This document shows, piece after piece, positions 44,487-53,493 of a stretch of 64,000 bases of DNA. Origin of the DNA: Spirochaetota bacterium (GTDB lineage Bacteria > Spirochaetota > Spirochaetia > Treponematales > UBA12059). A program made the position numbers and the translations under genes. The stretch lies in NCBI GenBank assembly GCA_022703505.1, contig JAKLDN010000006.1, positions 186,001 through 250,000 on the forward strand. The letters run 5' to 3'. How positions within the stretch are numbered: position 1 is the first letter of the stretch; the number at the start of each line of letters is the position of its first letter. The notes under the pieces were generated by a model, which was given only the letters and a program-made list of their open reading frames with translations, searched no databases and was not told where the DNA came from.

Positions 44487-46312
44487 GGCGGGGAAGCCTC
44501 TTCCTCCGCGTACTTCCCCTCCTCCTGGCGGTGTCCGTCCTGACCATGACCGGGATTTCCGTCGTGGGCTTCCTGGCTCTCCGGTCCCTCTACTACGACA
44601 CCAACCGCTTCGCCCTGACCGAGACCGTCCGGGCCCTGGCCAACGGTCTTGCCCCGGAGGCCCTGGAAACCCGGACCGAGGCTCAGGGATTCTGCGTCCG
44701 GGCCGCCCGGGGGACCTCCTTCCGGATCACCTTGATCGCCCGGGACGGGACCGTCCTGGGGGATTCCCGGGGGGATCCCGCGGAGATGGACAACCACGGG
44801 GACCGGCCCGAGGTCCGGGCGGCCCTGGACGGCGAACCCGCCGCTTCCCTGCGGAGGTCCGCCACCGTCGGGGTCGACATGCTCTACGTGGCCGCCCCGG
44901 TCCTCCGGGACGGGGAGACCCGGGGAATCCTCCGGGTATCCCTGGCGGTGCCGGAATTGAGGGAGCGCCTGGCCCCCTTCTACGCCTCCGCGGGGATCGG
45001 GGCCCTCCTTCTTCTGGCTGCCGTGGCCCTGGTGAGCGTCCAGCTGGGACGCCGAGTTGCCCGGCCCGTCGCCGACCTCGGGGAAGCGGCCCGCTCCTGG
45101 GCCGCCGGAGACCTGGGCCGCCGGGTCGGCCGGCTGGAGCCCTCGGAACTCGACCGTCTGGGCCGGACCATGAACGCCATGGCCGCGGAGCTCTCCCGGC
45201 GGATCTCCCTGGACGCCGAGCGCAGCCGGGAGCTGGCCGCCATCCTGGACAGCATCGGGGAGGCGGTTGTCGCGGTGGACGGGGACTACCGCATACGCCG
45301 GGTGAACCCCTCGGCCCTGATACTCTCCGCCCTGGAACCGGGGGAGCGGATGGAGGGGCTGACCCTGCTGGAGGGCTTCCGGAACTCGGAGATCCAGGCA
45401 GCCACGGAGCGGTGCCTGGCTTCCCGGGAGCGGGTGGAGGCGGAGCTCACCCTGTACCGGGAGGTCCCCCGGCATTTCTTCCTCTGCGCCGCGCCCATTG
45501 CCGAGGGCCCGGAGAACCCCGCACCCGGGGCCGTCCTGGTCCTGAACGACATCACACCCCTGCGCAGGCTGGAGCAGGTGCGCAAGGATTTCGTTGCCAA
45601 CGTCTCCCACGAGCTCAAGACCCCCATAACCCTGATCAAGGGCTTCGCGGAAACCCTCCAGGACCGATCGGTCCGGAAATCACCCGACGCGGAGCGCTTC
45701 CTGGGGATCCTCCGCCGCAATGCGGAGCGCATGGACGCCCTGGTGGACGACCTCCTGACCCTGGCCCGCCTGGAACGCCCGGACGCCTCGCCCCTGCGAA
45801 GGGAACCGACGCCCATCCGGCGGATCCTGGAGGACGCGGCCGAGGCCCTGGAGCGACGACGGGTCGAGGGGGGAGCCCGCCTGACGATCTCGTGCCCGGA
45901 GGATCTTACCGCCCTCGTGAACGAGGGGCTCCTGGAGCAGGCGGTCCTGAACCTGACGGACAACGCCCTCAAGTACTCCGGCGCCGGGGCCCGGGTCGAA
46001 CTGGCCGCGGAGGCGGACGGCGACATCCTGGAGATCCGGATCCGGGACGACGGACCGGGAATTCCCGCCCGTCACCTCCCCCGGATCTTCGAACGCTTCT
46101 ACCGGGTGGACAAGGCCCGGAGCCGGGAAGCGGGCGGGACGGGGCTGGGCCTGGCCATCGTCCGCCACATCGCCCTGGCCCACGGCGGGGAGGTTTCGGT
46201 GGAGAGCCGGGAGGGCGCGGGGAGCACCTTCCGAATACGGGTGCCGATGCAGGAGCCCGGCGTCAGGACCCAGGAGTCAGGATCCAGGACGCAGGAGCCG
46301 GGATACGGCTAG
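44483..46312 (+). CDS. phoR: PhoR-like sensor histidine kinase with repeat-derived C-terminal tail
   Basis: 609 residues from GTG 44483. Membrane helices near 8-35 and 168-188 frame an extracytoplasmic region of about 130 residues. HAMP (about 190-240) and PAS (about 250-365) domains follow, then the phospho-acceptor H376 in VSHELKTP, the N box NLTDNALKYS, and G boxes DDGPGIP and GTGLGLAIV. PAS plus position in the pst cluster identifies PhoR. The last 21 residues are encoded by a 7-base CAGGANN repeat tract and look like added sequence. Confidence 0.93.
   Translation: MRRGSLFLRVLPLLLAVSVLTMTGISVVGFLALRSLYYDTNRFALTETVRALANGLAPEALETRTEAQGFCVRAARGTSFRITLIARDGTVLGDSRGDPAEMDNHGDRPEVRAALDGEPAASLRRSATVGVDMLYVAAPVLRDGETRGILRVSLAVPELRERLAPFYASAGIGALLLLAAVALVSVQLGRRVARPVADLGEAARSWAAGDLGRRVGRLEPSELDRLGRTMNAMAAELSRRISLDAERSRELAAILDSIGEAVVAVDGDYRIRRVNPSALILSALEPGERMEGLTLLEGFRNSEIQAATERCLASRERVEAELTLYREVPRHFFLCAAPIAEGPENPAPGAVLVLNDITPLRRLEQVRKDFVANVSHELKTPITLIKGFAETLQDRSVRKSPDAERFLGILRRNAERMDALVDDLLTLARLERPDASPLRREPTPIRRILEDAAEALERRRVEGGARLTISCPEDLTALVNEGLLEQAVLNLTDNALKYSGAGARVELAAEADGDILEIRIRDDGPGIPARHLPRIFERFYRVDKARSREAGGTGLGLAIVRHIALAHGGEVSVESREGAGSTFRIRVPMQEPGVRTQESGSRTQEPGYG
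46250..46305 (+). repeat. Heptad repeat tract (CAGGANN) inside the 3' end of phoR
   Basis: Eight consecutive 7-base units: CAGGAGC, CCGGCGT, CAGGACC, CAGGAGT, CAGGATC, CAGGACG, CAGGAGC, CGGGATA. Partial inverted units (GGACTCCTGTCGCCTG) occur at 46371-46386, so the whole 46250-46386 stretch is a loose palindromic repeat element. The kinase reading frame runs through it until TAG at 46310. Confidence 0.8.
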
Positions 46313-46386
46313 AATCCAGACTTCACGGACTCAGAACGATCATCCGTCGACTCTGCATTCATCTGTCGCCGGACTCCTGTCGCCTG

Positions 46387-47181
46387 CTACCTTATTATCA
46401 CCCACGCCGCCTCTCCGTCTTCCCGCAGCTCCACCGACACCCGGCCCCAGTCCGCGTACCACCGATGCACCCCCGGAGGCAGCGACACTGCGGCCTGCCC
46501 CTCCCCGTCCGGTATTAAACTTGAGCCGAAGGGGCTTTCGGAGGCCGCGGATCCAGGCAGGCCGCCGACCGATGCCGCGAACAGGGGAGACGGGTCCAAC
46601 CAAGTCACACGGAAGGTCTCCGCGGCGAGGCTCTCCGCGAAGGCCGCCGGAGGCCGGAGCCAGGGATCCCCGAGCCGCGTAAGAGCCTCCCGGGCGAAGC
46701 GATCCAGGTCGAAGCGCCCCGGATCGACCCCCGCGAGGATCAGGACCCGGGCGGCCTCGGCGCGGTAACCGCCCTCCCAGGTCAGGGCGAGGGTCCCCTC
46801 CCCGTCCGAGGGATACAGGGCTCCCGCGGGCCGGAGCTCACGGCCGGCCCGTATCGGGTAGGCCAGGACCGCAACCCGCTCGCCACGGGGCAGGAGGAGT
46901 GAGGCCCGGCCGCCGGACCCGGCAGCGGATACGGCCCGGCCGCCGAACCAGAAGGCCCGGACCTCCCAGTCGGGAGACAAGCCGCACCCGGCCCAGGCCG
47001 CGGGCGTTTCCGGCTGGCGTACGGTGACGTCTTCCCATTCGGGGAAGAGGCGGCAGGCCGCCCCGAAGGCCACGAGGACGGGGACAGCGGCCAGGAGACG
47101 AAGCGCGGGCAAACCTCGGCGGAGCCCCGGTCCGAATCCGGGGCACCCCGCTCCGAGGGATCGGGGGATCGAGGGCAGCAT
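46387..47181 (-). CDS. Putative lipoprotein of unknown function
   Basis: 264 residues from ATG 47181. A basic start, the hydrophobic run LRLLAAVPVLVAFGAAC and the cysteine near residue 38 look like a lipoprotein signal with a relaxed lipobox of the kind found in spirochaetes. The mature part is beta-rich with many Trp and Gly residues and no recognised domain. It follows the DUF4416 gene on the same strand (20-base gap). An extended ORF reaching 47631 is the antisense-frame shadow of that gene. Confidence 0.6.
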   Translation of the reverse strand: MLPSIPRSLGAGCPGFGPGLRRGLPALRLLAAVPVLVAFGAACRLFPEWEDVTVRQPETPAAWAGCGLSPDWEVRAFWFGGRAVSAAGSGGRASLLLPRGERVAVLAYPIRAGRELRPAGALYPSDGEGTLALTWEGGYRAEAARVLILAGVDPGRFDLDRFAREALTRLGDPWLRPPAAFAESLAAETFRVTWLDPSPLFAASVGGLPGSAASESPFGSSLIPDGEGQAAVSLPPGVHRWYADWGRVSVELREDGEAAWVIIR

Positions 47182-47201
47182 GAACGGGAATCCGCCTCGG
47201 A

Positions 47202-47738
47202 CTAGGCTTTTCGCTTGCGTCCGGCCCGTAGGATCTCCCGCATCCGGGTCAGGGCTTCGGCGTATTCCGGGGTGCGGTAGTCCGGGTAGGTCCAGGGCAG
47301 GGGCTTCCACCCGCCCTTCTCGTACAGGAGGGTCAGCTCCGCGAAGATCCCGTCCCGCAGGGGGATCCGGTGGGCCCGGTCCTTGGTGGTGGCCAGGATG
47401 AGACGGCTGGGAAAGAGCAGGCCCGGGTCCAGGTTCACCCGACGGCGCCCGTCCCGGGAGAGCTCGGCCTCCACGCGGTTCGTGAAGACCTTCGCCTCCG
47501 CCAGGCCGGAGGGGTCCACCGGCTCCCGGAAGCAGCGCAGGGACCGGAGGATCGGGGAGCCCAGCTCCTCGTCGTAGTACGGGGACCAGGTGAAGGGGAT
47601 GTCGGGGCTCCGCCACCCCTCGGCCCCCCATCGGGCGGACAGCCGGCTCCAGGCTTCCTCCGCGGGTCCGGGTTCCGAGGCGGGATACAGGAGCCCCAGG
47701 AACAACAGGGCCGGTTCGAACTCCGAAGTCTCTCCCAT
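47202..47738 (-). CDS. DUF4416 family protein
   Basis: 178 residues from ATG 47738, chosen for the AAGG ribosome site and the family-typical length; ATG 47756 would add six residues. Family features include FEPALLFLGLLYP at the N terminus, FTWSPYYDEELG, KVFTNRVEAELSRDGRRRVNLDPGLLFPSRLILATTKDRAHRIPL, and the terminal TYPDYRTPEYAEALTRMREI. The function of DUF4416 is unknown. The protein is soluble and cytoplasmic. Confidence 0.88.
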   Translation of the reverse strand: MGETSEFEPALLFLGLLYPASEPGPAEEAWSRLSARWGAEGWRSPDIPFTWSPYYDEELGSPILRSLRCFREPVDPSGLAEAKVFTNRVEAELSRDGRRRVNLDPGLLFPSRLILATTKDRAHRIPLRDGIFAELTLLYEKGGWKPLPWTYPDYRTPEYAEALTRMREILRAGRKRKA

Positions 47739-47777
47739 GCTTGCCTTCAAGGGCATTTTAGACCATACTGGTGAGCT

Positions 47778-49202
47778 ATGGAAGGGAACGGCGAGTACGA
47801 ACGCATCCTGGAGGAGAAGCTTCTGGCCAAGGCCGAAACCCTGGACCGGGTGGAGCTGCCGAAGCTCAAGGAGGCCTTCAAGCTCTTCCAGACCGCCTTC
47901 CAGGGGATACACACGGTCCTGCTCCGCAAGGGCGTCATCCAGAAGGATCCCTACAAGTTCGACCTCAAGATATCCGAGGTCCAGACCCCCCCGGAGAGCC
48001 CCTTCGCGGAGTCGGAAAAGAACGAGCAGATCAGCGTCCGCCTGTCCCAGTTCGATTCCTACCTGGATTTTCTCAACGGCTACTACCAGTTCAGCGTGGA
48101 CTTCCTCACCATGGGCCGGGTGAAGCGGCTGATCAACTTCACCAAGTACTTCAACTTCCTGCAGTTCTCCGAGACCAGCAACCAGCTCAACACCCGGTGC
48201 TTCGCCGAGGTCGTGGGCCTGGTCCGCAAGGGCACGGATCCCCTGTCCACGGGGATCCTGGGGGAAGGGCTTTTAAGCCTGGAAAAGACCTCCCGGGAGA
48301 TCTTCCAGATCCTGAAAAGCCTGACCTTGTACCACAAGGAGCGCTACAAGCTCGACATCCGCCAGCTGGCCCTGGCCGGGCTCACCCTGGACCGCGAGCG
48401 CGTGATAACCCACCGGGACGAGGCTCTCCGGAGCATCAAGCGGAAATTCTCCGAGACCATGGGAGACCGGCCCTTCTACCCTGAGCTGGTGGAAGAAGTC
48501 CTGGCGGAGGATTACTCCTCCGACGGCCCGAACCTCCGGGACGACATCCTGGCCCAGCTCCAGGTCAAGGAGGAGAAGAAGGCGGATTCGGCCCAGGCCC
48601 GGAACTTCAAGGCCATCGTCCTGGACGGGGCCCGGGTCCTGGCGGGGGCAGGCTACCAGCTGGAGGAGGCCATCCGGAAGCTCCGGGAGAACTCGATCCT
48701 CCTGGAGAACCAGAACCGTACCTTCCTGGGGCAGATGCGCAAGATGATCCGCCGCCTCTTCAATCCCGCGGAGGACAACGTGGTGTACCAGGTCGAATAC
48801 TCCGACCCCATCACCGCGGAGCACCGGAGGGAGGAGATCGACTTCACCCGGCTCTCCGAGGAGATCGCCCGCCGGGCGCGGGTCCTGGCGTCCATGATGG
48901 CCCGCAACTCCCAGTCCTGGCAGCGCCTGGCCTCCGCGCCGGAGGAGCAGGCCTACAGCTTCCTGGTGAAGGGCCTGGAGGACCTCCAGCGCTATTATCG
49001 CCGCCTTTCCGCCCTGGACGAGCACTTCAAGAACGAGATCACGGATCCGGAAGCCAAGCCCAGGATCCGGGGGATCAAGGTGGAGCTGGCCACCCTCAAG
49101 ACCTCCATCATCAAGGCCAACCAGAAGAAGCACGAGTACGTCGCCCAGAAGGAGGAGATCGAGCAGATGCGCCGTCTGGGCATCCGCGCGGAAACTCCGT
49201 AG
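47778..49202 (+). CDS. Uncharacterised helical protein (DUF5312-like)
   Basis: 474 residues, strongly helical and charged, without membrane segments or a signal peptide. It looks like the long uncharacterised proteins of spirochaetes (possibly DUF5312), but I am not certain of the family. The C-terminal third (about 345-474) has long amphipathic helices with coiled-coil character. It diverges from the DUF4416 gene across only 39 bases, in which TTGCCT (47741) and CATACT (47764) are 17 bases apart and could serve as its promoter, leaving a leader of a few bases. Confidence 0.65.
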   Translation: MEGNGEYERILEEKLLAKAETLDRVELPKLKEAFKLFQTAFQGIHTVLLRKGVIQKDPYKFDLKISEVQTPPESPFAESEKNEQISVRLSQFDSYLDFLNGYYQFSVDFLTMGRVKRLINFTKYFNFLQFSETSNQLNTRCFAEVVGLVRKGTDPLSTGILGEGLLSLEKTSREIFQILKSLTLYHKERYKLDIRQLALAGLTLDRERVITHRDEALRSIKRKFSETMGDRPFYPELVEEVLAEDYSSDGPNLRDDILAQLQVKEEKKADSAQARNFKAIVLDGARVLAGAGYQLEEAIRKLRENSILLENQNRTFLGQMRKMIRRLFNPAEDNVVYQVEYSDPITAEHRREEIDFTRLSEEIARRARVLASMMARNSQSWQRLASAPEEQAYSFLVKGLEDLQRYYRRLSALDEHFKNEITDPEAKPRIRGIKVELATLKTSIIKANQKKHEYVAQKEEIEQMRRLGIRAETP

Positions 49203-49224
49203 CGGCTCGAAAGGAGTCCCCCGT

Positions 49225-50826
49225 ATGCGTCGGAACCGCTGTATCCCCCGGTCGATCCTGGCGGCCGCGGCCTTCCTGTCCCTGCAGGCTCCCGCGGCCC
49301 TCGCCCAGGAGGCCCCGGACAAGGAACTGGTGATCGCCGTCACTTCCCTGGACCTGGAGATCCATCCCCACCACTCCATCTACGCCCAGGAGGCCCAGAT
49401 CCTCTCGGGGCTCTACGAAGGACTGTTCAGCTACAACCCGGCCACCCTGGAGCCCGTCCGTGCCGCGATCCGCAGCTTCAGCCGTTCCCGGGACGGGAAG
49501 ACCTACACGTTCTACCTGCGGGAGACGGCCCGATGGTCCAACGGGGATCGGGTGACCGCGGCCCACTTCCGGGACGCCTGGCTCCGGATGATGGATCCGG
49601 CGGTCAAGGCGGACTACGGATCCTTCTTCGACATCATCGCGGGAGCCCGGGACTACCGTGCGGGGCGGTCCCGGGACACCTCGAAGGTCGGGGTATCCGC
49701 GATTTCCGAGGACGTCCTCCAGGTGACTCTGGAATCCCCGGCTCCCTGGTTCACGAAGCTCCTCTGCCACCACTCCTTCTCCCCCGTGCACCCCTCCGTC
49801 CTGGGCGTCCGGGACTGGCTGTCCCGGGCCGCCTCGGTGCCCTACAACGGAGCCTTCCGCATCGAGTCCGTCGGCCCCGAGGGCTTCACGCTCCGGAAGA
49901 ACGAGGCCTATTGGGACGCCGATTCCGTCCGGCTTCCCGGGATCCGGGTTGTAGCCCCGGAATCCCCCGAGGAGGCCTCCCGGCTCTTCAACAACGGGGC
50001 CGTCCACTGGCTGGCCGGGGACGTGGACCTGGAGAGCATCCTGTACCGGGACGCGATCCAGGTGAATCCCATGTTCGCCACCCACTACTGGTTCTTCTCC
50101 TGCCGGTCCGCCCCCTGGTCGGATCCCGCGGTCCGCCGCGCCCTGGCCCTCCTGGCCCCCTGGGACGAGATCCGCAGCCGGGAGCAGTACCTGATTCCCG
50201 CGACGGGCCTGGTCCTGCCCGTGGAGGGCTACGAGGCGCCCGCGGGCATCCGCGAACCGAAACCCCACGCCGCCCGGGCCCTCCTGGAATCGGCGGGGTA
50301 CCCGGACGGCAAGGGGCTTCCCGCCCTGCGGATCCTGCTTCCCGAAGGGGAAGGGGCCGTCCGGGTGGCCGGGCTCCTGTCGAAGGCCTGGAAGGAAGCC
50401 TTGGGGCTGGAGATGGTCGTCAAGACCCTCCCCGCCTCCCGGTTCTACGGCAGCCTCCGGGGCGCCGATTGGGACCTGACCCTGAACACCTGGATCGGCG
50501 ACTTCGCGGACCCCCTGGCCTTCCTGCAGATGTGGACCTCCGATTCATCCCTGAACGACGCGGGCTACTCGGATCCGGACTACGACCGACGGATCGCCGA
50601 GTCCTCGAGCCTGGAAGGGGAGGATCGGATGAAGGCCCTCTCCGCGGCGGAGGGAGTCCTGTTGGACTCCGGCACGGTCCTTCCGATCTACCACAGCCTG
50701 GCGGTGAACGTCGTGGACACCGATATCGTGGAGGGCTGGTACTCGAACGCCCTGGACATGCACCCCTTCAAGTACATGCGCGTGGGCTCCCCAAAGGCCC
50801 TGCCCAACCTCGTACTCGCGGACTAG
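49225..50826 (+). CDS. Peptide/oligopeptide ABC transporter substrate-binding protein
   Basis: 533 residues with a signal peptide (RSILAAAAFLSLQAPAALAQ). The SBP_bac_5 (OppA) fold is indicated by the conserved LSGLYEGLFSYNPATLEPVRAAIRSFSRSRDGKTYTFYLR and the late NTWIGDFADPLAFLQMW. It would bind peptides in the periplasm. No permease or ATPase genes are adjacent, so it is an orphan that must share a transporter encoded elsewhere. It is followed 13 bases later by a membrane-protein gene. Confidence 0.9.
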   Translation: MRRNRCIPRSILAAAAFLSLQAPAALAQEAPDKELVIAVTSLDLEIHPHHSIYAQEAQILSGLYEGLFSYNPATLEPVRAAIRSFSRSRDGKTYTFYLRETARWSNGDRVTAAHFRDAWLRMMDPAVKADYGSFFDIIAGARDYRAGRSRDTSKVGVSAISEDVLQVTLESPAPWFTKLLCHHSFSPVHPSVLGVRDWLSRAASVPYNGAFRIESVGPEGFTLRKNEAYWDADSVRLPGIRVVAPESPEEASRLFNNGAVHWLAGDVDLESILYRDAIQVNPMFATHYWFFSCRSAPWSDPAVRRALALLAPWDEIRSREQYLIPATGLVLPVEGYEAPAGIREPKPHAARALLESAGYPDGKGLPALRILLPEGEGAVRVAGLLSKAWKEALGLEMVVKTLPASRFYGSLRGADWDLTLNTWIGDFADPLAFLQMWTSDSSLNDAGYSDPDYDRRIAESSSLEGEDRMKALSAAEGVLLDSGTVLPIYHSLAVNVVDTDIVEGWYSNALDMHPFKYMRVGSPKALPNLVLAD

Positions 50827-50839
50827 CAAGGAGCCCCTC

Positions 50840-51856
50840 ATGCGGAAACTGCTCGCCCTGGCCCTCTACGTCTTCATCGGCCTCCCCGCCACCCTGGGGA
50901 CCCTCTTCCTGGTGCCCATCCGGGGCTGGGTCCTGGACCGGGATTTCTACAAGGCCGTCGTGTCCGGGCCGGAAGCCCGGGCGGTCCTGGAAGCCCCGGC
51001 CCTGTACGACCGCTTCGAGGAAACGATCCGGGCCGGGGACTCCCTGACCCTCTCGGGTCCCGCGACCGGAAAGGCCCTGAAGGCCTCCCTCCCGGTCCCG
51101 GAACTCCTGGCCGCCGCCGGGTCCGCGGTGGATTCCGCCTTCGACGCGCTGGAACGGGGCGGGGACGCGAACCGCTTCACCGTGGACCTGGTACCCCTGC
51201 GGACCGCGCTGGCCAAGGGTGTGCCGGAGTTCGCCCGGGTCTACGCCGCGGAGGTGCCCGTGGCGGCGTCGGGAGCCCCGGCGGTCGTCCCCGCCCGGCC
51301 CGAGCCGGGGGTTCCCCTGGACCTATCCGTGCGTCCGGCCTCCGTTCCGGAATCGGAGTTCCGGGCTGCGATCCGATCGGCCCTGGCCGAGGCGGTCGCG
51401 GCCATCCCGGACTCGGCGCAACCCCCGATGCCGGAGCCCGGCCCCGGGAACGCCTTCCTGGCGGACGCCCGGAGCACCCGGGACGCCCTCAACAAGGCCG
51501 CCCTCTGGATGTCCCTCCTGGCCGGGGGCATCTGGGTGGCCGGGGCCTTCGTGGCCTCCGATTCCGCGGCCAAGCGCCTCCGCTGGCTGGGGGGCACCCT
51601 CCTTGCCCCGGGGATCGTGGTCCTGACCGCCGGCGCAGTCCTCCGCTTGGCCGCGGACCCCCTGGTGCTCCGGGTCATCCAGGACCCCGAGCTCCAGCGC
51701 GCCCTCGCGGACCCCGCCCTCGCGGTGGTGCGGGACTGGATCCGGCGTCCCCTGTGGACCGTGTCCACGGGGTTCCTGGTGTCCGGATCCGTGGCGGTCA
51801 TCCTGGGCGGAGGCCTCTCGGCCTCCCGCCGGGCCCTCCGGTACCGGGACTTCTAG
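50840..51856 (+). CDS. Membrane protein of unknown function
   Basis: 338 residues with an N-terminal membrane helix (about 3-27), a soluble Ala/Pro-rich region of roughly 180 residues likely outside the cytoplasm, then three more membrane helices (about 213-235, 245-268 and 300-325) and a short basic tail. No recognised family. It appears co-transcribed with the binding protein upstream and the thymidine-kinase-like gene downstream. Confidence 0.6.
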   Translation: MRKLLALALYVFIGLPATLGTLFLVPIRGWVLDRDFYKAVVSGPEARAVLEAPALYDRFEETIRAGDSLTLSGPATGKALKASLPVPELLAAAGSAVDSAFDALERGGDANRFTVDLVPLRTALAKGVPEFARVYAAEVPVAASGAPAVVPARPEPGVPLDLSVRPASVPESEFRAAIRSALAEAVAAIPDSAQPPMPEPGPGNAFLADARSTRDALNKAALWMSLLAGGIWVAGAFVASDSAAKRLRWLGGTLLAPGIVVLTAGAVLRLAADPLVLRVIQDPELQRALADPALAVVRDWIRRPLWTVSTGFLVSGSVAVILGGGLSASRRALRYRDF

Positions 51857-51926
51857 CGGCGGAATGAGCCGGACGGAGGCCCGGAATCCGGGTCCCCGGA
51901 TCACCCACGGTACGGAGCGAACGACG

Positions 51927-53048
51927 ATGGCGCGCGACGATTCTGACAACGAACGCTTCCTGCGGAGCCTGGGATTCCCCTCCCTCCGTGTCCACGACTC
52001 CTTCAATCACTTCGACTTCACGGAGCCCGGCCGTCGTGTCCTGGTGATCGGGCCCATGGGCTCCGGAAAGACCGAGTTTTCCGCCCGGATCTGGCGGGAT
52101 TCCCGGGTGGCCCTGAAGAAGGGCGGTTCGGTGGCCGCGGCCACCTCCTCCCAGGGGGCGGATCGCCGGAAGCTCTTCTTCGTCCGCTCCAGCCTGGACC
52201 GTTCGCGCTTCCCGGACTACCCCGAGGACGCCCTGGCCTACCGGGGGGGCTTCGAGCGCTGCGGGGACCAGATCGCGGCGGTACGGGACTCCTTCGACCT
52301 GGAGAGCATCCTGGCCTGCAACCCCGAGACGGGGACCTGGATCGTGGACGAAGCGGCCTTCTACGACGAGCGGGTGGCCTACCTCATGCGGGACGAGTCC
52401 GAGAAGCGCGGACTGTTGTTCATCTGCCCGACCCTGGTCCTAAACTTCCGGAGGGAGATCTTCAACCAGACCGCCCGGCTCCTCCTGGAGACCGCCACGG
52501 ACGTGATCCCCCTGACCGCCTACTGCGAACACCCGGACTGCATCGCCGACTCCCTGTACACCTACCGGCACTACGCCGTGGACGGCATCGAGTGCCCGGC
52601 CCCCTACTTCGATCCCCTGATCATCATCGGGGGGGACCGCCGGAAGGACGATCCCCGGGAGCCCAACTACTGCACCCGCTGCGACCGCCACCACTTCCTG
52701 CCGGGCAAGGAGTACACCTACTTCACCCTGAAGCCCCTGGGGGAGGCTGCCTCCCGGGGGGACCTGAAGCCCCTCCTGATCGAGCTGGCCGCCCTGGCCG
52801 GGAACGTCGAAGGTTCCCGCCTGGCCGCCTCCCTCCGGAAGCGCCACCTGGACCGGGAGGATCCGGAGCCCGAGAACATGGAGACCCTCCGGGTGCCCTG
52901 CCTGGCGGAGCGCGCCCTCGTCTTCCTCTACGCCGAGGCGAACCTGCTATCCCTGGAACAGCTGCGAAAGGTGGCCGCGGACCTGGGCCTGGATCGGGAC
53001 TATCTGGCCGGCCGACTGGCCGACAACCGCCGGCCCGTGGAATTCTAG
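51927..53048 (+). CDS. Divergent thymidine-kinase-like protein with C-terminal extension
   Basis: 373 residues from ATG 51927 (GGAG nine bases upstream); ATG 51864 is an alternative. The order of motifs follows type II (TK1-like) thymidine kinases: P-loop GPMGSGKT (42-49), SSLDRSRF, VDEAAFYDE in place of DEAQFF, LVLNFRREIF in place of the GLDTDFRGEPF loop, LTAYCEHPDC for the first zinc pair, and IIGGDRRKDD...YCTRC for the second. About 120 extra residues follow. Conserved thymidine-binding residues differ, so the substrate is uncertain. The superfamily call is inferred from motif order. Confidence 0.65.
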   Translation: MARDDSDNERFLRSLGFPSLRVHDSFNHFDFTEPGRRVLVIGPMGSGKTEFSARIWRDSRVALKKGGSVAAATSSQGADRRKLFFVRSSLDRSRFPDYPEDALAYRGGFERCGDQIAAVRDSFDLESILACNPETGTWIVDEAAFYDERVAYLMRDESEKRGLLFICPTLVLNFRREIFNQTARLLLETATDVIPLTAYCEHPDCIADSLYTYRHYAVDGIECPAPYFDPLIIIGGDRRKDDPREPNYCTRCDRHHFLPGKEYTYFTLKPLGEAASRGDLKPLLIELAALAGNVEGSRLAASLRKRHLDREDPEPENMETLRVPCLAERALVFLYAEANLLSLEQLRKVAADLGLDRDYLAGRLADNRRPVEF

Positions 53049-53067
53049 CGGGGTTCGGCGGTCGCCC

Positions 53068-53376
53068 CTATCGCCTTCGGGAATCCGCCAGGTGCAGGAT
53101 CGCCAGCCGGGGATGGCGGAACAGCATCCGGGGCCCCGCCCAGCCCATGACCTCGCGGATCCGGGCTCGCATGTCCGCCCGGTAGCAGTGGGTCCGGCAC
53201 CGGGAGCAGACCGGCTTGGCTTCCCCGTAGCGGCAGGATCGAAGCCTCTCCCGGGCGTAGCCGAGCAGGGCCTTGCATTCCCCGCACGCGTCCGCTTTCC
53301 GCGTCCCATGGCGGCGGCGGCAGTACATCCCGATCATGACTTCCAGGGTATGAAGCTCGCGCTCGATGCGGCTCAC
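53068..53376 (-). CDS. YgbA-type nitrous oxide-stimulated promoter family protein
   Basis: 102 residues from a GTG at 53376 with AGGAGGAAAG upstream. It matches the small cysteine-rich YgbA family: RELHTLEVMIGMYCRRRHG, CGECKALLGYARERLRSCRYGEAKPVCSRCRTHCY, and the closing REVMGWAGPRMLFRHPRLAILHL. Six or more cysteines suggest a zinc or iron-sulfur site. In enterobacteria ygbA is induced by nitric oxide through NsrR; regulation here is unknown. It converges on the kinase-like gene. Confidence 0.88.
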   Translation of the reverse strand: MSRIERELHTLEVMIGMYCRRRHGTRKADACGECKALLGYARERLRSCRYGEAKPVCSRCRTHCYRADMRARIREVMGWAGPRMLFRHPRLAILHLADSRRR

Positions 53377-53493
53377 TCGATCTTTCCTCCTGGGCAGCCC
53401 CGGCGGTGCCGGGTTGAGGTCTAGAAAATTGCGCCCGGTGAGCCGCGCCCCGATCCGAGCCCGGAATCCACGGCTACGAAAATGCGCCTGTCC

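Noticed and set aside
46387-47631. A 414-codon minus-strand frame as one gene
   Set aside because: Its first 150 codons overlap the DUF4416 gene in another frame and lack any signal; the lipoprotein start at 47181 explains the real part.
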